DNA of 64,000 nucleotides from positions 186,001-250,000 of the forward strand of contig CAZXWN010000001.1 in assembly GCA_964644695.1 (NCBI GenBank). The letters run 5' to 3'. Shown one piece after another: positions 1 through 8,279 of the stretch. Within the stretch, counting starts at the first letter, position 1. Every line of letters begins with the position of its first letter. This DNA is from CAZXWN01 sp964644695 [NCBI: uncultured bacterium]. Its GTDB lineage: Bacteria > UBP4 > UBA4092. Both the position numbers and the translations under genes were made by a program. The notes under the pieces were generated by a model that ran no database searches, was not told where the DNA came from, and saw only the letters and a program-made list of their open reading frames with translations.

Positions 1-120
1 CGCTCATCATTAAAAATCAAATACTCTCCAGAATAGAATTGTATATAGATAATTTGAGGGAATTGCAGCAATCGTATAGAATTGTTAATTACTGACAGAT
101 TGGTCTCCAAGTATAATTAC

Positions 121-474
121 ATGGCAAAACGACGAACTAAACGAAAAAAGAAAGTTGAATTACAAGATTACCTTGGTAAAGTTCGTGATCTTCGAAAGGT
201 AAATGAGTCTATTCAATTAATCCAGGAAGGGATGTTTGGTGAATATTTGCTTCCGGTTGATTTTGAATGGCGTGATAAGGTATTTCATGTTCGTGACCTC
301 ATTGGTAGATGGGTTATTACGGATGATGAAAATCAGGAACCTTCAAGAGTCTGTTATCGGGTTGATCTTGATGATATGTCACAAGTTGATTTTTGCCGTC
401 CCGCAGAATCTGACAATTGGCTTATCATAGGAGTTGAACCAGAGTTGTTGGATGTTATGCGAAAGAACAAGTAG
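121..474 (+). CDS. Small basic protein of unknown function
   Basis: A 117-residue protein with a strongly basic start (MAKRRTKRKKK) followed by a mixed, acidic body. The middle holds a P-x-D-F-x-W / V-x-D-L-I-G-x-W pattern that loosely recalls small DUF6504-like proteins, but I do not recognise the family with confidence. No signal peptide or membrane segment is visible, so it is probably cytoplasmic; the basic head could contact nucleic acid (inference). The frame is open from 82, but the ATG at 121 starts the lysine/arginine-rich segment and is the more natural start; no clear ribosome binding site precedes either. The propeller gene follows in the same direction after about 30 bases. Confidence 0.6.
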   Translation: MAKRRTKRKKKVELQDYLGKVRDLRKVNESIQLIQEGMFGEYLLPVDFEWRDKVFHVRDLIGRWVITDDENQEPSRVCYRVDLDDMSQVDFCRPAESDNWLIIGVEPELLDVMRKNK

Positions 475-506
475 TCTGTCAAAATGCTAATTGAGTAAAG
501 TTGAAT

Positions 507-1670
507 ATGAAGAAAACAGAAGAAAAGAAAAATACGATAACACCAGAGGTTCCACCCACACCAACGGCACCCAAAGAAACTGGTGGAACCATTGTTTGGG
601 AAAAAATGCTGACGGGTCTGGAAAATTGTCAGGTTAACTATCTTCTTCCCATTCCTGGTGGTGGGTGTATATTGGCCGGATACACATCACTCAATAATAG
701 TGGCGAAAAGCCATGGATTGTAAAAATCAATGGGACAGGGCAGTTGGAATGGGAGTTCATCCACGAACATGGAACTGTTATAAATATCAAGCCTGTTAAA
801 GAAGGTGGCTATTTGGCTGTTGTTATGGCTGAGAAAATTGAGGAAGATGGTGCAAAAGGATATGTCCCTCAATTTTTAAAACTTAACGAACCCTATGGAC
901 TTGAATGGGAATCTGAAATTGGTAAAAGAGATGCCGCTCGTCCTGAGTATGTGCTGAACACTATTGATAATGGTTTTTTATTAGCGGGAACTTTCGAGGA
1001 AGAAGAATCCGGAGAGTTTAAAGTTTGGATTCGAAAACTTGATACAAATGGAAATCTCCAATATGTCAAAATCTTTGGTGAGGGTGATGAAGAAACTATA
1101 AAATGTCTTTCATCCTCACGCGATGGTTCTTTAATGTTAGGTTGTACTTTGTTGGATGACGGATCCTTTCAGGGCTGGGTGAAAAAGTTTGATCTCCTTG
1201 GTAATGTAAAATGGAATTGGCCTAAGGAGGGAAAAGTTAAGCATTACATGGCGAACCATACTCATCAGGATAATGATGGGAGTATTGTTTTGGCAGGCAC
1301 AAGATTTGTTGAAGAAGAAAACTCTTGGAGAATCTGGTTGATGAAATTAGATTCCCATGGTAAACAGTTATGGAATCGGTTGATTGGTGCAAAAAATAAC
1401 TTTCAAGCTTCTTTCGTATCCCCAACACCTGATAAAGGATACATTTTGACAGGGGAAACCTGGTCCGAATCTAACGCCTCTCAAAATGCCATTGTTATGA
1501 AAGTAGATTCAAATGGAAGCCGAATATGGGTTCATACATACTCAAAAGAAGATAATTGTGTGGGGCGTGCTGTTTATCCCCATCCCGAAGGTGGGTACTT
1601 CTTTGTGGGAAGTGTGAAATCGTCTAAAACAGGACGACAGGCAATTTGGCTTTGTAAACTAACCGATTAA
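507..1670 (+). CDS. Beta-propeller repeat protein (PQQ/Kelch-like)
   Basis: A 387-residue protein built from about seven repeats of roughly 50 residues. Each has a glycine-rich strand (GGYILTG-type), then a W-x-x-K-x-D-x-x-G stretch, then a tryptophan strand. This is the pattern of secreted propeller proteins that are often annotated as PQQ-binding-like or WD40-like. Unusually there is no signal peptide: the first 30 residues are charged and proline-rich (PEVPPTPTAPKE). It may be cytoplasmic or exported another way. A TTG two codons earlier (501) is also in frame; ATG 507 is preferred. The gene ends at a strong hairpin terminator shared with the convergent TPR gene. Its ligand cannot be inferred. 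Confidence 0.7.
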   Translation: MKKTEEKKNTITPEVPPTPTAPKETGGTIVWEKMLTGLENCQVNYLLPIPGGGCILAGYTSLNNSGEKPWIVKINGTGQLEWEFIHEHGTVINIKPVKEGGYLAVVMAEKIEEDGAKGYVPQFLKLNEPYGLEWESEIGKRDAARPEYVLNTIDNGFLLAGTFEEEESGEFKVWIRKLDTNGNLQYVKIFGEGDEETIKCLSSSRDGSLMLGCTLLDDGSFQGWVKKFDLLGNVKWNWPKEGKVKHYMANHTHQDNDGSIVLAGTRFVEEENSWRIWLMKLDSHGKQLWNRLIGAKNNFQASFVSPTPDKGYILTGETWSESNASQNAIVMKVDSNGSRIWVHTYSKEDNCVGRAVYPHPEGGYFFVGSVKSSKTGRQAIWLCKLTD

Positions 1671-1681
1671 AGTGATATTTT

Positions 1682-1720
1682 ATAGGCTCTCCAGAATAAT
1701 AATTGGAGAGCCTATTTTTT
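1682..1720. terminator. Bidirectional intrinsic terminator
   Basis: A perfect 12-bp stem (ATAGGCTCTCCA at 1682-1693 with its complement at 1704-1715) has a 10-base loop and runs into a T tract on the plus strand. It lies between the convergent propeller and TPR genes. The A-rich left side (ATTTTATA) gives a weaker U tract for minus-strand transcription. Confidence 0.85.
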
Positions 1721-2681
1721 AACTCTCCAATTCCAATTTAATTCTTTGACCCGTTGATGAACCTGCAGGTATTAATTCAATTTCGCATTCTTGTTTCCTT
1801 GCATCAATATCGATAACTCGTATTTTGTACTGTCCAATACTTTCGGAATCTCCTGACTTTAACCGTAGCTCTTGATCAGAAGTTGACGTGACCACTAACA
1901 ATGTAATCTCAGATCCATCACCATCGCCTTTAATACCTCTCAAAGTGATGTTCATATCAGATGCGGGTTTCTTTGATATTGTAGATGGTTGTTGAGGAAT
2001 CTGTGTGCTGGGTGTATTTGTTGTGAGCATTTGTTTTGCAGTAGCCTGGGTATATTTGTATTCTTCAAATTCCTTAAGATTTTTTTCTGTTGTAACTTTG
2101 AAGTTTTCTAAATCAATTCTGTGTATTTCAAGTGCAGTGGCTCTTGCTGTGGCATCAGCAAAATATCTTTTGGCTGTTGGATTATCTGGTAATAGTTGTA
2201 AAGCTAGTTTGAACTGTTCAACAGATTTACCAAAACTGCCTTCACGGTACAAAGCCATACCTTTTGATAAAGCTAAGGCACCTTGTAATGAATCTCGTTC
2301 TTTTTGAATTGAAAGGTTTTGGTTAGCATAGATTGTTTCGATTTTTGACAACAGTTCTTTTGCCTGAATATTTTTGGGATCGTCTTCCAATGCGAGATTG
2401 TATTGAGTGATAGCTTCTGTATAGTTATTTTCGGTTTTGTATTTATTTCCTAAAGTAATATGATATTCTGATTTGGGAAGTACTTGAGAAACTTGGAATT
2501 TATAAAAAGAAATCTCTTTTCCATCATCCGTATGTGCATATATCTGAATTTTATCTTCTTTTACATCCCTTACATGAACTATATCACCATTTTTAAAAAT
2601 AATAGTTTGATTGGCTTGGGCCAGTCCTAACATGAGAATAAAATAAGATAATATTGAACCTGTTCTGTTGAGTAATTTCAT
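1719..2681 (-). CDS. Secreted TPR-repeat protein
   Basis: A 320-residue protein with an N-terminal signal peptide (hydrophobic run ending LGLAQA). It then has a short beta segment (IIFKNGDIVHVRDV) like a small SH3-type module, two or more TPR units around residues 75-180 (NYTEAITQYNLALEDDPKNIQA and GSFGKSVEQFKLALQLLPDN blocks), a coiled-coil region, and a C-terminal beta domain after a Thr/Gln/Pro linker. The frame is open to 2768, but ATG 2681 follows a good GGAGGT site and begins the signal peptide. Probably a periplasmic scaffold protein; partners unknown. The start resembles that of the secreted protein at 37908. Confidence 0.75.
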   Translation of the reverse strand: MKLLNRTGSILSYFILMLGLAQANQTIIFKNGDIVHVRDVKEDKIQIYAHTDDGKEISFYKFQVSQVLPKSEYHITLGNKYKTENNYTEAITQYNLALEDDPKNIQAKELLSKIETIYANQNLSIQKERDSLQGALALSKGMALYREGSFGKSVEQFKLALQLLPDNPTAKRYFADATARATALEIHRIDLENFKVTTEKNLKEFEEYKYTQATAKQMLTTNTPSTQIPQQPSTISKKPASDMNITLRGIKGDGDGSEITLLVVTSTSDQELRLKSGDSESIGQYKIRVIDIDARKQECEIELIPAGSSTGQRIKLELES

Positions 2682-2860
2682 TTTGGCGTACCTCCATGGT
2701 ATTAACAAAATTGAGTATAACATGAGAGTAATAAGATTTATATTCCATTCCAACATGTTCATATACATAGGATTATCTTCATATCTTTAATAGATTTATT
2801 TAAGTTTAATCTTATAAATTTATGCCCAGTGCATTCATAGCTTATTCGTGCTTAAATTTA

Positions 2861-2889
2861 TTGACAGTATCCATAAGACATCTTATATT
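2861..2889 (+). promoter_or_regulatory. Sigma-70-type promoter for the structured RNA / NlpC gene
   Basis: A perfect -35 TTGACA (2861-2866), a 17-base spacer and -10 TATATT (2884-2889). Predicted transcription starts near 2896, a few bases before the long stem of the structured RNA. This is among the best promoter matches in the window. Confidence 0.8.
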
Positions 2890-2896
2890 GATGTTA

Positions 2897-3002
2897 ATAA
2901 CAAACTGGACTGGATTTCTCGACCTTTTGAAAAGGCCCCGAGGATAAAAACCCGGGAACCTCGGAATCCCAGTCCAGTCTCTTTTGTGTGGTTTTCTGGA
3001 CT
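2897..3002 (+). ncRNA. Candidate structured RNA / riboswitch-like leader, class unknown
   Basis: The expected transcript folds into a three-way junction. P1 pairs 2904-2916 with 2965-2978 (13 bp, one bulged C at 2968). P2 is a small CCTT/AAGG hairpin (2923-2935). P3 is CCGAGG (2938-2943) with CCTCGG (2959-2964), whose loop holds the self-complementary CCCGGG (2951-2956). The 3' side of P1 (AGTCCAG, 2971-2977) can instead pair with a second CTGGACT copy at 2996-3002, giving two exclusive folds. A short TCTCTTTT follows P1. It could be the leader of the NlpC gene at 3058 or a free small RNA. It does not match the riboswitch consensus sequences I know, including guanidine-I, c-di-AMP and c-di-GMP. 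Confidence 0.55.
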
Positions 3003-3057
3003 ACATGATTTCCTGTTAATATAGAGTCAAATAATGTATAGGAGAATGGTGTGACCC

Positions 3058-4230
3058 ATGAGTATTCATAATCAATCCGAGAACGATATTAAGCAACGAA
3101 ATAATGCGATGAGTACTGGCTTATCCGGTTCACAGGCTGATGAGTGGTTGGAAAAATACAGTATTAAGCAGGCAAAACTTATAAATCCCTCAGGTCAGTT
3201 CAATCCAGAATTAATAAATGAATATTTATTTTTCTATAAAAAAATCTGTATGTATGACCCAAGAGTATTAGCTTTTCAAGTAAGTGGAAAAGTTAGTAAT
3301 AATTTTTTGGTCCTTGATGGAATGGTGAGTCTTGAACAACAGTTATTAGCTTTAATAAAGGTTTTTGAAAAGATATCTGGTTTAAAAGTTGAATCAAATG
3401 TAATAGTTTTACCTGATTCACGGTTAGGTGCTGATCGTTATGGAATTGTTTCTAATATGGTGGCCCCACTATTTTCTGGCCCTGATGATAGAGAAGAAAA
3501 GTTAACGGAAGCTTTACTGGGTGATCCACTAATAATACTTTTTATGAGTTCCGAGAAAGATTATTGTTTTGTTCAACATATATCTGGATACATAGGATGG
3601 GCAAAAGTAAACGATTTTATCCCTTGTGACTTAGAGAGTTTTAGGCAGTGGCGACAGGGTCTCCGCGCATTATTTCTGAAGTCCGTTAGAAATTCAGATA
3701 ATAAAGTTATTATCCCACTAGGTTCGGAGCTCCCAATACATGACACTGATAAGGTGAAACTTCCTAATGGAGAGTTTTTAAAGGTTGATCTATCTCTATG
3801 TAAAGTATTTTCCAAGAAAACCCCTGATAAAGCCGTGAAAATGATTGAAAACGCTCTTGAGTTATGTGGCGTTCCTTATCATTGGGGGGGAGTATCCCCT
3901 TCGGGTATAGATTGCTCAGGATTTGTAAATATTATGTATAGAACCTTGGGAGTTATGATGCCACGTGATTGTGACCAACAATTTATAGGCGGTGAATTGG
4001 TCGGATGGAAAGGTTATATGGAAGATATGCTTCCTGGGGATTTGCTTTATTTTTCTGGTGCAAATGGAAGGATAACACATACAGGAATATATGTAGGTAA
4101 CCAACGATTTCTTCATGCACATGAGCCTTTTTTAAGTTTTTCAAGCTTTGATCCGACGAGTCCTGAATACGATGAAAAGAATGCTAACCGCTGGGTTTAT
4201 GCAAAACGGGTATTCCAAGTAACCGAGTAG
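3058..4230 (+). CDS. NlpC/P60-family cell-wall peptidase
   Basis: A 390-residue protein with a C-terminal NlpC/P60 domain (about 255-390). The catalytic cysteine is C286 in a DCSGF motif, with H341 (THTGIYVG) and H353 or H355 (LHAHE) completing the site. Residues 115-250 look like two SH3-like wall-binding modules, as in gamma-D-glutamyl-diamino acid endopeptidases that trim peptidoglycan stem peptides. No signal peptide is evident, so it may act on recycled muropeptides in the cytoplasm. A GGAG site at 3041 lies rather far upstream. It is preceded by a strong promoter and a structured RNA, and followed by ddl in the same direction, which fits peptidoglycan metabolism. Confidence 0.85.
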   Translation: MSIHNQSENDIKQRNNAMSTGLSGSQADEWLEKYSIKQAKLINPSGQFNPELINEYLFFYKKICMYDPRVLAFQVSGKVSNNFLVLDGMVSLEQQLLALIKVFEKISGLKVESNVIVLPDSRLGADRYGIVSNMVAPLFSGPDDREEKLTEALLGDPLIILFMSSEKDYCFVQHISGYIGWAKVNDFIPCDLESFRQWRQGLRALFLKSVRNSDNKVIIPLGSELPIHDTDKVKLPNGEFLKVDLSLCKVFSKKTPDKAVKMIENALELCGVPYHWGGVSPSGIDCSGFVNIMYRTLGVMMPRDCDQQFIGGELVGWKGYMEDMLPGDLLYFSGANGRITHTGIYVGNQRFLHAHEPFLSFSSFDPTSPEYDEKNANRWVYAKRVFQVTE

Positions 4231-4270
4231 GCGTAAAATATAATAATATTCTCTTCGGGTTGAGGTTGGC

Positions 4271-5299
4271 ATGAAAATATCATCTAAGTTAAAAATTGCT
4301 GTTTTTATGGGTGGTCGTAGTTCTGAGCATGAAGTATCGCTGAAAAGCGGTGAAGTTATTTGTTCTTCAATTGATACTGAGAAATATTCAGTGGTTCCTG
4401 TTATTATCAATAAAAATGGCACATGGAATATCCAACCATTTGGTGAATCTTTAAATGTGGGCGAAGCAATTGGATATATAAAGGAAGAAAAGATTAGTGT
4501 CGCTTTTTTAGCCTTGCATGGAAAATATGGTGAAGATGGTGCAATTCAGGGCCTATTAGAAATGTTGGATATTGCTTATACTGGTTCCAATGTATTGTCC
4601 AGCAGCTTAGCAATGCATAAAGTAAAAACACTTGAAATGTATGAATATCACGGATTCAAAACACCTAAGAGGATTGTTTTTTCTCGTTGGGATTCAAAAC
4701 TGATTCGCGAAGAACAGATAAATAAAACGGATAAATCAATTGGATTTCCTTGTATTGTGAAACCTTCCCAGCTGGGTTCTAGTGTTGCTACATATAAGGT
4801 TGATAAAGTTGAGTCATTAAGAAAAGCAATTACTGATGTATGCAGGTATGATGTAGATGGTTTGATTGAAGAATACATTCTGGGTAGTGAAGTTACTTGT
4901 GCGGTATTAGGTGGAATGCCTGGTGAAAGTCCAAAAGCACTGCCTCCAACGTTAATTAAACCAAAGAAAAGTATATTTTTTGATTATAAGGCAAAATATA
5001 CTTCAGGCGCATCAGAAGAAATTACTCCCGCTCCTTTGCCCAAGAATTTAATTAAAAGAATTCAAAATGCTGCCGTCAAAGCTCATCAGATACTAGGCTG
5101 TGGAAGTTTGTCGCGAACAGACATGATTATAAGGGATAATACCCTTTACTTATTGGAGACGAATACCATTCCAGGAATGACACAGAACAGTCTTTTCCCC
5201 CAAGCTGCGAACGCAGCAGGAATCTCTTTAACTCAACTTTGTAATTATCTAATACTTCATGCACTGAGGTATTATGAAATGAAACAATCAAAAATATAA
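4271..5299 (+). CDS. ddl: D-alanine--D-alanine ligase
   Basis: A 342-residue ATP-grasp enzyme that joins two D-alanines for the peptidoglycan stem. The N-terminal GGRSSEHEVS motif, LHGKYGEDGAIQG, TGSNVLSSSLAMHK and the C-terminal metal/ATP site LETNTIPGMT are all present, and length is normal for Ddl. It follows the NlpC/P60 gene by 40 bases and precedes the flippase-like gene by 12, so these form a likely envelope operon. The start ATG 4271 fits the conserved N terminus. Confidence 0.95.
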   Translation: MKISSKLKIAVFMGGRSSEHEVSLKSGEVICSSIDTEKYSVVPVIINKNGTWNIQPFGESLNVGEAIGYIKEEKISVAFLALHGKYGEDGAIQGLLEMLDIAYTGSNVLSSSLAMHKVKTLEMYEYHGFKTPKRIVFSRWDSKLIREEQINKTDKSIGFPCIVKPSQLGSSVATYKVDKVESLRKAITDVCRYDVDGLIEEYILGSEVTCAVLGGMPGESPKALPPTLIKPKKSIFFDYKAKYTSGASEEITPAPLPKNLIKRIQNAAVKAHQILGCGSLSRTDMIIRDNTLYLLETNTIPGMTQNSLFPQAANAAGISLTQLCNYLILHALRYYEMKQSKI

Positions 5300-5311
5300 A
5301 TTGGAGAATAC

Positions 5312-6307
5312 TTGCCTGTGAAGAAGATCATTCATTTAATGAGTTTCTTGGGTCTTCTTTTGTTTATTTGGTTATTATCTCGATTAGATTACAAGCATAT
5401 CATCCGAATATTCCAAGATGTAAATTACATATGGATTTTTGTTGGGCTACTATTTACTGTTGTTGAGCTTTATTTTAAAGCATATAAACTAAAAGGTATT
5501 GTGAATTTAGTGGCACCTATTCGATTATGGGATTCCTTTAAAGTTTATCTGATTGGTCTTCCATATGGAATGGTTACACCCGGGAAAGTTGGGGATGTCG
5601 TCAAATTATATACACTTCAGAGAAAAACTGGTATTCAGAAAACGGATTGTCTGGCTTTAGGCTTAGTGGAACGATTACTTGAGATGATTGCACTGGTTGT
5701 TTTGGCCGGGATAGGAATACTTGTTTTAATTGGACATCTGAATCGGCAACAATTTTATATACTTTTTGCTGCAGTATTTGTAATGATTGTGGGAATGCTA
5801 ATTATTCTAGATCAAAGATTGGTTAGGTTCTTATTGAGACCGGTGTTTTATTTATTAGTTCCTGCAAAGATGCAATCCCGTCCAAGAGAATTGTTTTATC
5901 AATTTTACGGTGGCATTGAAAAATATACTATTCACCGATTTGTAATGGCAAAAAGTTTAGGATTATGTTTGCTGGGTTGGTTGGCTGGTTCTATCCGTAC
6001 TTATTTTTTTGCTAAATCAATTGGTTTGGGTTTGATTACTTTTATACAAACACTTTTCTTAATACCTTTAGTGACTGTCTTTGAATTACTTCCTATATCA
6101 ATTTTGGGGATTGGGACAAGAGATGTGTCCTTAATTACCCTCTTTTCTTTAATGGGATATACCTCTCCTGATATAAAAGAAATTGCAATTTCTCTCTCTT
6201 TGATGATGCTTGTTTTGGGTGGTATTCCTCAATCCATTTTGGGCTACTTTATATCCATTAGAGAAAATATCCGATGGCATGATGTTAAAGATCTTGATGA
6301 TAATTAG
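5312..6307 (+). CDS. Flippase-like integral membrane protein (UPF0104/AglD-type)
   Basis: A 331-residue protein with about eight hydrophobic segments and the family pattern of lysylphosphatidylglycerol synthase transmembrane-region / UPF0104 proteins (YGMVTPGKVGDVVKLY; then LGIGTRDVSLITLF near the C terminus). Relatives are linked to polyprenol-linked sugar or phospholipid translocation. It sits between ddl and glycosyltransferases, which agrees with handling a lipid-linked sugar (inference). The start is unusual: TTG 5312 lies 5 bases after GGAG (5303-5306), while GTG 5318 is also possible. Confidence 0.75.
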   Translation: MPVKKIIHLMSFLGLLLFIWLLSRLDYKHIIRIFQDVNYIWIFVGLLFTVVELYFKAYKLKGIVNLVAPIRLWDSFKVYLIGLPYGMVTPGKVGDVVKLYTLQRKTGIQKTDCLALGLVERLLEMIALVVLAGIGILVLIGHLNRQQFYILFAAVFVMIVGMLIILDQRLVRFLLRPVFYLLVPAKMQSRPRELFYQFYGGIEKYTIHRFVMAKSLGLCLLGWLAGSIRTYFFAKSIGLGLITFIQTLFLIPLVTVFELLPISILGIGTRDVSLITLFSLMGYTSPDIKEIAISLSLMMLVLGGIPQSILGYFISIRENIRWHDVKDLDDN

Positions 6308-6309
6308 TA

Positions 6310-7440
6310 TTATTTAGGATACTTTTCTATTGTTTTATACGAGTATTCCAAAAACTTTTCTGCAGTATTGTCCCAATTAAATGTACCGGCCCAATCAAGA
6401 GAACCTTGATAGAGTTTTTGTTGTATTGAAGGATTTCCCAAAATTTGGTCAATATACTTAGCCAGCTGTTCAATATTCCCATGTTCGATTAAATAGCCAG
6501 AGACGCCATCTTTAACTGCTTCTCGTAAGCCTGGCGAGTTACTTGCAATCACAGGTGTCCCACAGGCGTTTGCTTCGATAGCTGTTAATCCCCAACCTTC
6601 TTTTACTGAATTGTATAAAACGATTTGAGATTCTTGCAGGATTCGGACTTTAGTGGACTCATCGACAAATCCCCAAAATTTAACGTTATTTGATAATCCC
6701 AGTTTTTCAGCTAGCGACTTTAATTGTGGGAGATTATCGCCTCGACCGACGATATTGTATGAAATATTCGGATACTTTTCTTTGAGTTTAGCCATTGCTA
6801 ACATGCCATGGTCAATGAATTTGTATCTTTTAATTCGACCCACAAAACAAAGAGAGTTGGGTATGCGGTTATTCTGGGTTTCTGCTGGGCAATATAAATT
6901 ATGATCAAGAGCTATATATGCAACATGGATTTTATCTGCCTGAATACCACGGTTAATAAGATCTTCTCTCGTACTTAATGAGTAAGTCATATAGTAGGGA
7001 CATCTACGATATACATAAGGTATAAATTGTTCCATGCTCCACACATATGCAGCTGCAGGGAACGGTGCTTCCTCAAATGCAGTTGTCCCAAAAAGATGCG
7101 GTACCAAGGGTAAAACTGGAGTTTTCGTATAAAGTGGAAAGAAAAAAGGAATCTTATCAATTCCCTCTATAATGACATCGTAATGATTTTGTTCAAGGTG
7201 TTTTTTGAAATAAAAAGGTGCCACCCAGTTGAAATTAAACTTATTTCCTACGCGAATCATCCGAGCCCCCTCCATCATTTGTTCTGGAGTGGCTCCTGGA
7301 TATAGCGAATTTAGATAATCTATTTGATGTCCCTGCTGACTCAATCGACGGTATACTTCTTTAAGAACAACTTCTGCTCCACCCGCCTCAGGATGAACAT
7401 AATCTCGGTATTCAACATGTAGTATTTTTAATTTTTTCAT
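6310..7440 (-). CDS. Glycosyltransferase, GT4 family
   Basis: A 376-residue GT-B enzyme. The N-terminal half has the acceptor-side loop HPEAGGAEVVLKEV. The C-terminal Glycos_transf_1 half has FVGRIKRYK, NIVGRGDNL, the E-x7-E region in KEGWGLTAIEANACG, and GTPVIASNSPGL. It should transfer a sugar from an NDP-sugar with retention of configuration; the acceptor is unknown. It is transcribed opposite to its neighbours, converging on the flippase-like gene with 2 bases between stops and divergent from the GT2 gene at 7540. Confidence 0.88.
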   Translation of the reverse strand: MKKLKILHVEYRDYVHPEAGGAEVVLKEVYRRLSQQGHQIDYLNSLYPGATPEQMMEGARMIRVGNKFNFNWVAPFYFKKHLEQNHYDVIIEGIDKIPFFFPLYTKTPVLPLVPHLFGTTAFEEAPFPAAAYVWSMEQFIPYVYRRCPYYMTYSLSTREDLINRGIQADKIHVAYIALDHNLYCPAETQNNRIPNSLCFVGRIKRYKFIDHGMLAMAKLKEKYPNISYNIVGRGDNLPQLKSLAEKLGLSNNVKFWGFVDESTKVRILQESQIVLYNSVKEGWGLTAIEANACGTPVIASNSPGLREAVKDGVSGYLIEHGNIEQLAKYIDQILGNPSIQQKLYQGSLDWAGTFNWDNTAEKFLEYSYKTIEKYPK

Positions 7441-7490
7441 TGTTAGAAAATATTAACGCAATCAGGCTCAGGATAAAAGGTAGATATTGT

Positions 7491-7519
7491 TTTACAAATG
7501 CTAATAGCTTTAGGATAAA
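7491..7519 (+). promoter_or_regulatory. Probable promoter of the GT2 pair
   Basis: TTTACA (7491-7496), a 17-base spacer and GATAAA (7514-7519) precede the glycosyltransferase at 7540. A TAAAAT box overlaps two bases further on. An AGGA site is at about 7524. A moderate match in the only upstream gap. Confidence 0.4.
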
Positions 7520-7539
7520 ATACAGGACAAGAGTAAATT

Positions 7540-8277
7540 ATGGTACCTGACAATAAGAAAATATCCATAGTTATGCCGGCATATAATGAAGAACGGCATA
7601 TCTATAATAATATTCTAGAGACTCGGCAATATTTTATTGATGCTGGATCTTTATTTGAAATTATTGTTGTTGATGATGGCAGTTCGGATCAGACACTTAG
7701 TCAGGCAAAGATGGTAATGGAGAAAAACCCTGAAGTTAAAGTTATTTCCTTGTCACGAAATATGGGGAAGGGGTGGGCTTTAAGGGAAGGTGTCTCGCAT
7801 GTCACTGGGGACTATGTTGCATTCATTGATAGTGATTTAGATTTACATCCCAGACAACTGTCTTTGTTCTTTGATATTATGCAGGCAGAGAATGCAGATG
7901 TCGTTATTGGTTCAAAACGTCATCCGGATTCAAAACTGAATTATCCTAATAATCGTAAGTTTATCTCCAATGGTTATTTCTTCCTTGTAAAATATCTCTT
8001 CGGGCTTCCCATAAAAGATACACAAACTGGTTTGAAGTTATTTAAAACCGAAGTGATAAAGAAAGTGTTCCCAAGAATCTTAGTGAAACGCTACGCCTTT
8101 GATTTGGAAGTGCTGGCAGTGTCTAATCACGATGGATTCAAAATTGCTGAAGCTCCTATAGTTTTGGAACACCATCTTAAGTACGGTCGAATTGGTTTCA
8201 AAGCAATATGGGAAACATGGTGGGACACGATGGCTGTCTTCTACCGTTTGAAAATTCTAAAATATTATGATCGTTGA
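7540..8277 (+). CDS. Glycosyltransferase GT2, dolichyl/polyprenyl-phosphate sugar transferase type
   Basis: A 245-residue GT-A enzyme. It shows VMPAYNEERHI, IIVVDDGSSD, SLSRNMGKGWALREGV and the metal-binding DSDLDL, then KDTQTGLKLFK and RYAFDLEVL, which are hallmarks of the ALG5/DPM1-like group that loads glucose or mannose onto a polyprenyl phosphate. No C-terminal membrane segments are seen. It overlaps or abuts the next GT2 gene, so the two are co-expressed, and the neighbouring flippase-like protein could move the product (inference). Confidence 0.85.
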   Translation: MVPDNKKISIVMPAYNEERHIYNNILETRQYFIDAGSLFEIIVVDDGSSDQTLSQAKMVMEKNPEVKVISLSRNMGKGWALREGVSHVTGDYVAFIDSDLDLHPRQLSLFFDIMQAENADVVIGSKRHPDSKLNYPNNRKFISNGYFFLVKYLFGLPIKDTQTGLKLFKTEVIKKVFPRILVKRYAFDLEVLAVSNHDGFKIAEAPIVLEHHLKYGRIGFKAIWETWWDTMAVFYRLKILKYYDR

Positions 8278-8279
8278 TT

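Noticed and set aside
112-117. TATAAT box before the first gene
   Set aside because: It ends 3 bases before the ATG, has no good -35 at the right distance, and would put the transcription start inside the gene.
2897-3002. Guanidine-I, c-di-AMP or c-di-GMP riboswitch
   Set aside because: A stretch GGATAAAAACCCGGG recalls the end of guanidine-I RNAs, but the rest of their core is absent. NlpC genes are often under c-di-AMP riboswitches, but their conserved core is also absent.
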